DNA of 13,749 nt, taken from Pseudomonadota bacterium (GTDB lineage: Bacteria > Pseudomonadota > Alphaproteobacteria > Rhizobiales > Phreatobacteraceae). The DNA lies in assembly GCA_023416965.1 (NCBI GenBank), contig JAEZGJ010000299.1:1-13749 (forward strand), written 5' to 3'. Both the position numbers and the translations under genes were made by a program. The notes under the pieces were generated by a model. It saw only the letters and a list, made by a program, of their open reading frames with translations, did no database searches and was not told the origin of the DNA. The stretch's first letter is position 1; every line of letters starts with the position of its first letter. Below, piece by piece: positions 1 to 6,221 of this stretch.

Positions 1-209
1 GGCTTGTTCTCGACGATGCATTGCTGGCCGAGTGCCCCGGAGAACCGCTCGGCAAGCACGCGGAGCGAGATGTCGCTCGCGCCGCCGGCCGCGTAGGGCG
101 AGACCAAGCGGATGGGGCGCGAGGGCCAGGAGGCCTGGGCATGGGCGGAGCGGAGGGCGGGCGCGCACAGGGCGGCCGTCGCAAGCAGAGTCCGGCGCGA
201 AACCGACAT
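1..209 (-). CDS. Bug/TctC-family tripartite tricarboxylate transporter solute-binding protein (5' part only)
   Basis: Only the first 69 codons are in the window; the gene runs off the left edge. The start at 207-209 has GAGGAG about 8 bases upstream. The protein begins MSVSRRTLLATAALC, an SRR-type N-terminus followed by a hydrophobic stretch and AHAQA. This looks like a signal peptide, possibly Tat-dependent, cleaved near residue 25. Next comes WPSRPIRLVSPYAAGGASD, the hallmark first strand and loop of Bug proteins (compare WPERTVRLVVPYPPGGNVD in the second Bug protein of this window), then LAERFSGALGQQCIVENK. Bug proteins are periplasmic binders of carboxylates and other small organic acids. 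The divergent LysR gene is its probable regulator. The ligand cannot be read from this fragment. Confidence 0.88.
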   Translation of the reverse strand, partial: MSVSRRTLLATAALCAPALRSAHAQASWPSRPIRLVSPYAAGGASDISLRVLAERFSGALGQQCIVENK

Positions 210-342
210 GGACAGCACTCCTCGTCGAGACGGCGTTTCCTGATGCGGAGCGGCCCGGAACCGGCGGCCGCGCGCATCGGCGCGGCCCGTCCGGCCTTGG
301 CGCTGCTCCGCGCCGACGGGGTTCATCCCCGTTCATGACGGA

Positions 343-371
343 ACGATAGGAGTGGCGGCCTTATCGCACAA
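343..371 (-). promoter_or_regulatory. Candidate promoter of the left-edge Bug gene
   Basis: Read on the minus strand, TTGTGC (366-371) and TATCGT (343-348) are separated by 17 bases, a sigma-70-like arrangement. The match is modest: 3 of 6 at -35 and 4 of 6 at -10. A weak -35 is common for activator-dependent promoters, and a LysR-type box lies just upstream. The predicted transcription start is near 336. This is prediction by eye only. Confidence 0.3.
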
Positions 372-385
372 AATGTATTTTCCGA

Positions 386-410
386 CAGATTGATCGGGTT
401 TTCTGATCTG
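386..410. promoter_or_regulatory. Candidate LysR-type operator (T-N11-A box)
   Basis: ATC (393-395), nine bases, then GAT (405-407) gives the classic T-N11-A LysR-family box with T394 and A406. It is nested in a wider inverted repeat, CAGAT (386-390) and ATCTG (406-410). The box centre, near 400, is about 64 bases upstream of the predicted start of the divergent Bug gene. That matches the usual recognition site position near -65 for LysR activators. It also lies 14 bases upstream of the LysR start codon, so negative autoregulation is plausible. Confidence 0.45.
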
Positions 411-423
411 CTGGAGGCCGTCC

Positions 424-1386
424 ATGACGAGCAACGTCACGCTCCGCCAGCTGCGAGCCTTCATCGCGGTGCTGGAGACCGGCTCCTTCTCGGAGGCGGC
501 GCAAGCCATGCACCTCTCGCAGGCGGCACTCAGCGGCCTGATCCGCGAGTTGGAGACGCGGCTAGGGCTGCGGCTCCTCGACCGCACGACGCGCAGTGTC
601 AGCCCCACCGCAGTCGGCTCCCAGTTCGAACCGATGGCGCGCCGGGTGCTCGCGAGCCTCGAGGAGGCTCTGGACAGCCTCGCCCAGCTCAAGGAGCTGC
701 GCCGCGGCGTCGTGCGCATCGCCGCCCCGGAGCCGCTCTCCTGCACGCTGCTCCCTGAACTCATCGCCGCCTATGGCGCGGCCCATCCCGGCGTGGAGGT
801 GCGGTTCAGCGACGTCCCCATCGCGCAGGTCCAGGACGGCCTGCAGAACGGCAGCGTCGACATCGGCTTCGGCCCGGCTGGCGTGCTGGTGGACGAGCGG
901 ATCGCCGAGACGGAACTGACGGCGGATCCGGTCTGGGTCGCCCTTCGCGAGGACGATCCGCTGGCGAGCCGGCCGACGGTCGCCTGGAAGGAGCTCGCCG
1001 AGCGGCCGCTCATCAACTTCATGCCCAACCTCGCCGTCAGCGTGCTGGCCAAGGTGACGCCCCGCCACCAGCCGCGGGACATCCTGCCGGTCAACCGGGT
1101 GAATACCGCCCTTTCCATGCTGCAAGTCCGCGGCGGTGCGGTGGTCTGCCCGTCCATGACCGCGCCGCTGGTCCGCGGCTTCGGCCTCGCCTTCCGCCCG
1201 CTGACGGGGCCGCTGGTGCACTGGCAGACCGCGGTCTATTTCCCGCGTGCGGTGTCGCTGTCGCCGGCGGCGGAGAGCTTCTTCCGCTTCATCACCGACA
1301 CGGGCCGGCTTGCCCGGACACCTCTGATCGGAACTGGTCCGGCGAGCGGCGCGACGGCGAGAAATACGGTCATGGAGCGGGCATAG
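424..1386 (+). CDS. LysR-family transcriptional regulator
   Basis: A 320-residue protein of normal LysR length. The N-terminal winged helix-turn-helix is plain: LRQLRAFIAVLETGSFSEAA (7-26), then LSQAALSGLIRELETRLG and LLDRTTRSVSPT to about residue 62. A linker helix to about 90 and a periplasmic-binding-like effector domain from VVRIAAPEPL follow. The start has GGAGG at 413-417, six bases before the ATG. It is divergent from a Bug-type binding protein gene, a common pairing in which the LysR protein controls uptake or catabolism of the same organic acid. The last 25 or so residues, after FFRFITDTGR, look like low-complexity Arg/Thr/Gly sequence, and the opposite strand there reads as protein-like sequence. 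The C-terminus may therefore have been altered at a DNA junction. The effector is unknown. Confidence 0.93.
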   Translation: MTSNVTLRQLRAFIAVLETGSFSEAAQAMHLSQAALSGLIRELETRLGLRLLDRTTRSVSPTAVGSQFEPMARRVLASLEEALDSLAQLKELRRGVVRIAAPEPLSCTLLPELIAAYGAAHPGVEVRFSDVPIAQVQDGLQNGSVDIGFGPAGVLVDERIAETELTADPVWVALREDDPLASRPTVAWKELAERPLINFMPNLAVSVLAKVTPRHQPRDILPVNRVNTALSMLQVRGGAVVCPSMTAPLVRGFGLAFRPLTGPLVHWQTAVYFPRAVSLSPAAESFFRFITDTGRLARTPLIGTGPASGATARNTVMERA

Positions 1387-1613
1387 GCCGCGACGATGTC
1401 AGGCCGTTCGTCGACCACGCGGCGGTAGAGTTCATAGAGCTCTGTGTCGCCGGTGAACCGTTCCTTCTCTGTGTGTCTCGTCGTCGGGCGGGGCGCGGAA
1501 GTCTGCAGATGGGTGCTTGCGGATTGGACCGGGCCCGGTCTTCTCCGCCTGCCGGCGCGACATGCGGGCGAAGGCCGTTCGGCCATCATGGCCTCCCGAA
1601 GACACGGAGAATG
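1387..1613. other. Gene-poor stretch with a possible antisense gene remnant
   Basis: No recognisable gene lies between the LysR stop and the HxlR stop. On the minus strand an open frame runs from an ATG at 1589 (with GGGAGG close upstream) to 1236, so it overlaps the LysR 3' end. Its first half is Arg/Pro-rich and unconvincing. Its middle, ERFTGDTELYELYRRVVDER followed by PDIVAAYARSMTVF (about 1370-1465), looks like real helical protein. I do not recognise the family. It could be the tail of a gene broken when the HxlR cassette arrived, or chance coding in GC-rich DNA. Confidence 0.3.
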
Positions 1614-1985
1614 TCAGTCGGAAGCGCTGGCATCGAAGCGTCTTTGTGCTGCCGAGAGCTCACAGCGATGATCGACCGCCCAGTCATAGAGAGCGAGAAA
1701 CGGCTCTTGCAGAGACCGGCCCAGAGGCGTGATGGAATACTCGACTGCAATGGGCGAGGCCGTCGTCACCGTGCGGGCGATGAGGCCGTTGCGTTCGAGG
1801 CGTCGCAGCGCTTGCGTCAGCGCCTTCTGTGTAATTCCGTGAAGGCGGCGTTTCAGGGCGTTGAAGCGTTTGGGTTCTTCACAAAGAAACGCCAGTATCA
1901 ACACAGACCATTTGTCTGCGATCTGCTCCAGAACGGGCCGGACGCCGGGTAGCGTCGCAATGACTTCGTCTTCTGTGTAACTCAC
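1614..1985 (-). CDS. HxlR-family transcriptional regulator
   Basis: About 123 residues, the usual length for this family. The HxlR winged-helix core is clear: VRPVLEQIADKWSVLILAFL, RFNALKRRL, GITQKALTQALRRLERNGLI, then the wing and VEYSITPLGRSLQEPFLALYDWA. I prefer the GTG at 1983-1985, which has GGGGA six bases upstream. An in-frame TTG at 1986-1988 is only three bases from that sequence. HxlR proteins are small dimeric regulators that often answer to aldehydes, quinones or other reactive electrophiles. Many carry a sensor cysteine just before the PV motif. Here that region reads GVRPV, and the only early cysteine is in FLCEEP, so a thiol switch of the YodB type is not obvious. The gene is divergent from the SDR gene and probably controls it. 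Base composition is unusually AT-rich: positions 1861-1920 contain 27 G/C of 60. Confidence 0.9.
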   Translation of the reverse strand: MSYTEDEVIATLPGVRPVLEQIADKWSVLILAFLCEEPKRFNALKRRLHGITQKALTQALRRLERNGLIARTVTTASPIAVEYSITPLGRSLQEPFLALYDWAVDHRCELSAAQRRFDASASD

Positions 1986-2002
1986 CAAGTGTCCCCAAGG
2001 AT

Positions 2003-2020
2003 ACCTAGGATAGATTAGGT
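2003..2020. promoter_or_regulatory. Candidate HxlR operator (18-bp inverted repeat)
   Basis: ACCTA (2003-2007), eight bases, then TAGGT (2016-2020) form a perfect inverted repeat in the 105-bp gap between the HxlR and SDR genes. The site lies just upstream of a possible SDR -35 element and within 20 bases of the HxlR start. This would suit a regulator acting on both divergent genes. The symmetry is seen directly; the binding role is inferred. Confidence 0.4.
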
Positions 2021-2026
2021 GCGTAA

Positions 2027-2054
2027 TTGACGTCGGCGTACTTGCATATAGCTA
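2027..2054 (+). promoter_or_regulatory. Possible promoter of the SDR-CurA operon
   Basis: TTGACG (2027-2032, 5 of 6 to consensus) is followed after 16 bases by TAGCTA (2049-2054), a weak -10. The surrounding AT-rich bases and the position about 35-60 bases upstream of the SDR start support it. No better pair was seen in the gap. Confidence 0.25.
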
Positions 2055-2090
2055 AGTGCTCATCGAGATTGTCGCCGACGGGAGTTTCAA

Positions 2091-2903
2091 TTGACACATA
2101 TCGGGTCGCAAAATCTTGGCACGGCCATCGTCACGGGCGCATCATCCGGAATTGGACGGGTCTATGCAGAACGCCTCGCCGAGCGCGGCTATGACGTCGT
2201 CCTCGTTGCGCGTCGTGGCGATCGTCTGACGGCGATCGCTGGCGAACTCCGCGAGAAATTCCACGTGCGGGCAGAGCCGCTGGTTGCCGATCTTGCCACC
2301 TTGAGCGGCGTATCGGAAGTGGCAAGACGCCTCGCGGCCGACGAGTCGGTATCCCTCCTCGTCAACAACGCCGGCTTTTCGGCTCTGAGGCCTCTGATAG
2401 AAACGCCGGACGAGACGGTCATTAACATGGTCGGTCTCAATATCACCGCGCTGACATTGCTGTCGAAGGCGGCCCTGCTGGCCTTCAAGCGACGGAACAG
2501 CGGGACCTTGATCAATGTCGGCTCTGGAGCCGGTTTCAGTCCCTACCCCTCCATCCCCGTCTATGGCTCAACCAAGGCCTACGTCTTTCTCCTCACCCAG
2601 AGCCTGCAGAGCGAGGTGGAGGGGACCGCTGTTCGAGTGCAACTCGTTCTGCCCGGCGCGGTCGTTTCCGAGGGCTGGGATGTCGCCGGAGGCGGGGAGC
2701 TGCAACCTTTGCCGGATAGCATCGTCATGACGACGGAAGACTGCGTGGATGCGGCGCTGTCGGGGCTGGACATGGGTGAAACCGTCACCGCGCCTTCGCT
2801 CCACGACGGCTCCCTTCTGGGCGACCACACAGCACTGTCGCAGAGGCTGCTGCAATCGGTTTTCCATGCGAAGCCGGCGAGCCGCTACGGCCTTCCCCGG
2901 TAG
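2091..2903 (+). CDS. Classical short-chain dehydrogenase/reductase (SDR)
   Basis: 270 residues, a typical classical SDR. The Rossmann cofactor motif TGASSGIG is at 15-22, NNAG at 92-95, and the catalytic Ser145, Tyr158 and Lys162 have normal spacing (YGSTK). VLVARRGDRL after the second strand has basic residues (R41, R42) that usually favour NADP(H). The start is TTG at 2091 with GGGAG (2080-2084) six bases before it; the next in-frame start would remove the first strand. A CurA-like oxidoreductase follows after 51 bases on the same strand, so the two are probably co-transcribed and controlled by the divergent HxlR protein. The substrate is not identifiable; a ketone, aldehyde or alcohol is expected. 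G+C is low in places (2401-2460: 32 of 60), unlike the rest of the window. Confidence 0.93.
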   Translation: MTHIGSQNLGTAIVTGASSGIGRVYAERLAERGYDVVLVARRGDRLTAIAGELREKFHVRAEPLVADLATLSGVSEVARRLAADESVSLLVNNAGFSALRPLIETPDETVINMVGLNITALTLLSKAALLAFKRRNSGTLINVGSGAGFSPYPSIPVYGSTKAYVFLLTQSLQSEVEGTAVRVQLVLPGAVVSEGWDVAGGGELQPLPDSIVMTTEDCVDAALSGLDMGETVTAPSLHDGSLLGDHTALSQRLLQSVFHAKPASRYGLPR

Positions 2904-2954
2904 CGCAAATCGCAACCGATTGCTCCCAACGGCCCTTCGACAGGAGTCGACCCC

Positions 2955-3962
2955 ATGACATCGCGAACCCGAGCTTGGACGCTGATCGATCGCCCTGAAG
3001 GGCTTCCAACGCGGCAGCATTTCGCCCTGTACGAGTTCGATGATCCTCCTCTCCCCGAGGGAGAAGTTCGCGTGCGGAACCTTTGGCTCACCGTCGGACC
3101 AGCGATCCGAGTGCGGATGTCTGCCCATACTCGAGGATATCTGCCTCCGTTTGCCCTGGGAAAGCCAATGGAGGGATGGGCAATCGGGGAGGTCGTCGCC
3201 TCAAGATCGCCAGCCTTGGCCGAGGGAGATCTCGTGATCCATCAGCATGGCCTGCGGGACTTCGGCCAGGGTCCCGCGGCTGGCTTCGAGAAGCTCCCGA
3301 AGCCGGGACCTCCGCCGTACCATTACTTGAATGCGCTGGGATCGACCGGCTACACGGCCTATGTCGGGCTCATCCAAATCGGGGAGCCGCGGGCGGGCGA
3401 GACCCTGTTCGTTTCAGGCGCCGCCGGCGCGGTCGGCAGTACAGCGGTTCAGATCGGCAAAGCGCTCGGCCTCACGGTCGTCGGATCGGCGGGAGGCGCG
3501 GCCAAGTGTCGTCTGTTGCTCGATCTCGGGGCGGATGCGGCAATCGACTACAAGTCACCGGGACCACTGACCGAGAAGCTGGCGGCTGCTGCTCCACAGG
3601 GAATCGACATCTACCTCGACAATGTCGGCGGCGAGCATCTCGACGCGGCGCTGGCCGTAGCCAACCCGCATGCGCGCTTCGCGATGAGCGGCATGATCAG
3701 CACCTACAGTCGGGACCACGCCCGCGACATCATGCAGAATCTCAACCGCATCGTCACACAACGCATTCGCCTGCAGGGCTACCTGCCCTTCGCCGATCAT
3801 CCGGGGGGGCTCGGTCAGTTTCGAGACCAGATGTGGTCGTGGCTTGAAGCGGGGCAACTGCGACCGCTCCAGACGTGCTGGGACGGGCTGGAGCATGTGC
3901 CGCAAGTCATCGAGGACCTTTTTGCGGGAGGCTTCACCGGCAAGCCCTTGATCCGTCTATGA
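2955..3962 (+). CDS. CurA/leukotriene B4 dehydrogenase-like NADPH-dependent oxidoreductase (zinc-independent MDR)
   Basis: 335 residues, the expected length for the MDR branch that includes CurA and the 15-oxoprostaglandin 13-reductases. The family signature MEGWAIGEVVAS is at 72-83, YHYLNALGSTGYTAYVGL at 122-139 and the NADPH-binding loop GAAGAVGS at 155-162. LDNVGGE follows, and the end is FTGKPLIRL. No structural or catalytic zinc ligands are seen, as expected for this branch. AGGAG (2942-2946) lies eight bases before the ATG. Relatives reduce the double bond of alpha,beta-unsaturated ketones and aldehydes. Beside an SDR and an HxlR regulator it fits detoxification or use of a reactive carbonyl compound. 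The exact substrate is unknown. Confidence 0.93.
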   Translation: MTSRTRAWTLIDRPEGLPTRQHFALYEFDDPPLPEGEVRVRNLWLTVGPAIRVRMSAHTRGYLPPFALGKPMEGWAIGEVVASRSPALAEGDLVIHQHGLRDFGQGPAAGFEKLPKPGPPPYHYLNALGSTGYTAYVGLIQIGEPRAGETLFVSGAAGAVGSTAVQIGKALGLTVVGSAGGAAKCRLLLDLGADAAIDYKSPGPLTEKLAAAAPQGIDIYLDNVGGEHLDAALAVANPHARFAMSGMISTYSRDHARDIMQNLNRIVTQRIRLQGYLPFADHPGGLGQFRDQMWSWLEAGQLRPLQTCWDGLEHVPQVIEDLFAGGFTGKPLIRL

Positions 3963-4206
3963 CGGCCTGCACTGCAGTACTGGGATCCTCGGCTAGGCGA
4001 CGGTCAACGTTCCGATCGTGGTCGAGGCGACGGTCGCGACGCTCATTCTCAAGAGGGGGGCGGCAAACTCGCTGCCAGGCCTGCCGCCGGTGCGCAAATC
4101 GTCCTCCGCGTCACGAGGTGTTTGTCCTCGGCAATTCAAGAGCGCGATCCGTTTCGCGCCGCCTTCGCGGACGCGCGGGTCAAGCCAAACAGCGGACCTT
4201 CCAGGT

Positions 4207-4236
4207 CGTGGCTCCGAAGGGGATATCGGAGCCACG
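4207..4236. repeat. Perfect 11-bp inverted repeat (hairpin)
   Basis: CGTGGCTCCGA (4207-4217) and TCGGAGCCACG (4226-4236) are exact reverse complements around an 8-base loop. It would form a strong stem in RNA of either strand. No T tract follows on either side, so it is not a textbook intrinsic terminator. It may still stop or protect transcripts from the convergent genes, or be a dispersed intergenic repeat. Confidence 0.6.
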
Positions 4237-4291
4237 CCGAAGAACCTGCGCATCTCTGGTCTTGCTCCAGGCACGCGACCGCCACGAGGGC

Positions 4292-4315
4292 GGCCGCTTG
4301 CGTCCACGAGCGGCC
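4292..4315. repeat. 7-bp inverted repeat just downstream of the Bug gene stop
   Basis: GGCCGCT (4292-4298) and AGCGGCC (4309-4315) with a 10-base loop form a GC-only type stem starting about 10 bases after the stop of the minus-strand operon. This position suits a transcript-end hairpin, but there is no U run after it, so a terminator role is only possible. Confidence 0.35.
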
Positions 4316-4324
4316 TCATGAGCC

Positions 4325-5299
4325 TCAGTTCGACCGGATCTCCAGCCGCTTAATGATCGGCAGCCAGGTCGCGTCTTCCTTCTCCAGATAACTGGTGAAC
4401 TCCGAGCGGCTCATCGGGGCGGCGAGAGTGCCGATGGCCCGCAGGCGCTGCTGCACGCCGGCCTCGCCCAGTACCTTGACCGTTGCCGCGTGGAGCCTGG
4501 CGACGATCGGCTCGGGGGTGCGGGCAGGGAGCATCAAGCCCGTGAACGTCTGTCCGTCGAATTCCGCGTAGCCGAGCTCGGTGAAGGTCGGGACATCCGG
4601 CAGGTCGGGGGACCTCTGGCTGCCGGTGATCGCCAACGCCCGCGTGCGGCGATCCTTCAGGAACGGCAGCGACACCGAGAGCTGGTCGAGGTTGAAGTCC
4701 ATATGGCCTGCGATCACGTCGTTGGTGGCCGGCGCGTTCCCGCGATACTGGATGGTCGTCCAGGTCACGCCGAGCTTCGCCTGCATCACCTCGCTGATGA
4801 GGTGGTTGGTTGTGCCAGGTCCGGGCGAGGCCATGCGCAGTGGAGCCTGGGGATTGCGCGCCAAGGCGAGAAACTGGGAAAACGTCTCAGCGGCGAGGCC
4901 GGTGCGCACCTGCAGGACCAGCGGCGTCAGGGTCACCGTCGTCACCGGGATGAAGTCGCGCCGCCATTCATAGGCGCGCCGCGCCGCCATTTCCGGCGCG
5001 AAGAGGATCGGTCCGTTGGCGCCGACCAGAACCGTGTAGCCGTCCGGATCCGCCTTGGCCACGGCTTCGGCTCCGATCAGGCCGCCGGCACCCGCCCTGT
5101 TCTCGACGATGAAGGGCTGGCCGAGCTCGGCCTGCAGCCTTTCGGCCAGGATCCTGGCGGCAACGTCGACATTCCCGCCGGGCGGGTAGGGGACCACGAG
5201 CCGCACCGTCCGCTCGGGCCAAGTCTGGGCCGAAGCCGGAGCCGGCACCAGGCTGGCGACAAGGGCAGCGACGAAACTGAAGGCGGCTATGCGGATCAT
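4325..5299 (-). CDS. Bug/TctC-family solute-binding protein
   Basis: 324 residues, full family length. A signal peptide is clear: charged start MIR, a hydrophobic core, and PASA before QTWPERTV, with cleavage expected after residue 24. The Bug hallmarks follow: VVPYPPGGNVDVAARILA, FIVENRAGAGGLIGAEAVAK with PDGYTVLVG, and YRGNAPATNDVIAGHMDF. The start has GGGAGG about five bases upstream. It lies 30 bases after the amidohydrolase gene as the last gene of the six-gene operon, so it probably binds the substrate, or a related organic acid, for that pathway in the periplasm. No TctA/TctB membrane partners are in the window. Bug proteins are often encoded without them, and it may use a shared permease. 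The ligand is not identifiable from sequence alone. Confidence 0.95.
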   Translation of the reverse strand: MIRIAAFSFVAALVASLVPAPASAQTWPERTVRLVVPYPPGGNVDVAARILAERLQAELGQPFIVENRAGAGGLIGAEAVAKADPDGYTVLVGANGPILFAPEMAARRAYEWRRDFIPVTTVTLTPLVLQVRTGLAAETFSQFLALARNPQAPLRMASPGPGTTNHLISEVMQAKLGVTWTTIQYRGNAPATNDVIAGHMDFNLDQLSVSLPFLKDRRTRALAITGSQRSPDLPDVPTFTELGYAEFDGQTFTGLMLPARTPEPIVARLHAATVKVLGEAGVQQRLRAIGTLAAPMSRSEFTSYLEKEDATWLPIIKRLEIRSN

Positions 5300-5329
5300 G
5301 GTGTCCTCCCTTTTGTGATGTTGATCTGT

Positions 5330-6202
5330 TCAGTCGTCGAAGCCGAAGAAGCGCGCCGGGTTCTCCACGAACACGGCCTGCCGCTCGGCATCGTTCTTAA
5401 GTGCCCCCCAGACGAAATCGACCAGAGCGCCCTCGTTGGGCGGCTGTTTCGTCGAAACCGGGTGCGGCCAGTCGCTGCCCCAGACGATGCGGTCGGGCGC
5501 GGCGTCCATGAGCCGGCGGACGACGGGCACGACGTCCGCCCAGGGCGGACCCGCACGCGACACCTTTTCGGTGAGCGAAATCATCACCCAGACGTTGCCG
5601 CGCTTCAGCATCTCGAGGATCTTGACGAGGCTGGGGTCGCCGTCACCGGCCTGCGGATCGGGGCGGCCCATGTGGTCGAGCAGCACCGGGATGTCGAGGC
5701 GCTCGAAGGGGGCGATGTTCTTGGCGATGCCGTCCACTTCGGGCTGCACCTTGACGTACCACCCCAGCTCGCGGATGCGGGCCAGCGTTCGCTCGAAGGC
5801 GGCGCCCTCGAAGGAGATGCCCAGCCCAGCCCGGGTGAAGCGGGCGCCGCGGACCCCGGCATCGTGGAGCCGGGCGAGATAACGGTCGTCCTTCTCGGCA
5901 AAGACAGCGGCATTGGCGCAGCCCCGGTAGTTCGGGCCCGCCAGGGCGAGGCCGTCGAGCGTCACGGCATGGTCGGCGCCATAGGTGGTCGGCTGGACGA
6001 TGACGCCGCGCGCAATGCCGAGCGTGGCATGCAACTTCAGGGCCGTCTCGATGGTGGCGGTGGGCATTTCGTAGACCGCCCCCGGCCGTACCGGATAGCG
6101 GTCGACCGGTCCCAGCACGTGGAACTGGCTGTCGCAGGCCCGCGGCGGCAAGGGCACCGAAGGCGCGCGCGGCGCCGGATCGAAGGGCAGGTAGGTCGTC
6201 AT
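5330..6202 (-). CDS. LigI-like amidohydrolase family 2 (COG3618-type lactonase)
   Basis: 290 residues from the ATG at 6200-6202, which has GGAGC eight bases upstream. An upstream in-frame ATG at 6295 would add 31 Arg-rich residues lying inside the preceding gene and is rejected. It is a TIM-barrel amidohydrolase of the group containing 2-pyrone-4,6-dicarboxylate lactonase (LigI) and sugar-acid lactone hydrolases. The strand-1 motif is DSQFH (24-28), where metal-dependent relatives have DxHxH. LLDHMG is at 174-179, WGSDWPHP at 241-248 with the conserved catalytic Asp244, and NPARFFGF at the C-terminus. Loss of the first His fits the metal-independent chemistry known for LigI. Hydrolysis of a lactone or similar ester is the best guess. 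It sits between the flavin-reductase-like gene and the Bug gene, with 19- and 30-base gaps. Confidence 0.9.
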   Translation of the reverse strand: MTTYLPFDPAPRAPSVPLPPRACDSQFHVLGPVDRYPVRPGAVYEMPTATIETALKLHATLGIARGVIVQPTTYGADHAVTLDGLALAGPNYRGCANAAVFAEKDDRYLARLHDAGVRGARFTRAGLGISFEGAAFERTLARIRELGWYVKVQPEVDGIAKNIAPFERLDIPVLLDHMGRPDPQAGDGDPSLVKILEMLKRGNVWVMISLTEKVSRAGPPWADVVPVVRRLMDAAPDRIVWGSDWPHPVSTKQPPNEGALVDFVWGALKNDAERQAVFVENPARFFGFDD

Positions 6203-6221
6203 GGCAGCTTGCTCCGGCACG

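Larger units (their letters stand above)
3963..4324. other. 362-bp gene-poor junction with inverted and direct repeats
   Basis: No convincing gene is present. Both strands have open frames of about 110 codons (plus 4018-4353, minus 3993-4319), but they are Arg/Pro/Ser-rich and match nothing I recognise. Structure seen: a direct repeat AGGCGACGGTC at 3995-4005 and 4025-4035; a perfect 11-bp inverted repeat at 4207-4236; and a 7-bp inverted repeat at 4292-4315. The region lies between the convergent ends of the CurA-like gene and the Bug gene, so transcription from both sides would end here. It is also the right edge of the lower-GC cassette. Confidence 0.5.

Noticed and set aside
562..1221. 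Minus-strand open frame inside the LysR gene
   Set aside because: The LysR frame has full-length family similarity; the antisense product is Arg/Ala/His-rich with no domain.
1473..1952. Plus-strand open frame of 159 codons opposite the HxlR gene
   Set aside because: The HxlR protein on the other strand has clear winged-helix motifs; this product has none.
4201..4324. Intrinsic terminators at the hairpins 4207-4236 and 4292-4315
   Set aside because: Both stems are real, but neither strand has a run of T after the stem, so they are listed as repeats and not as terminators.
5330..6202. 2-amino-3-carboxymuconate semialdehyde decarboxylase (ACMSD)
   Set aside because: ACMSD is also an amidohydrolase and would fit a RidA-linked pathway, but the DSQFH and WGSDWPHP motifs fit the LigI/COG3618 branch better.
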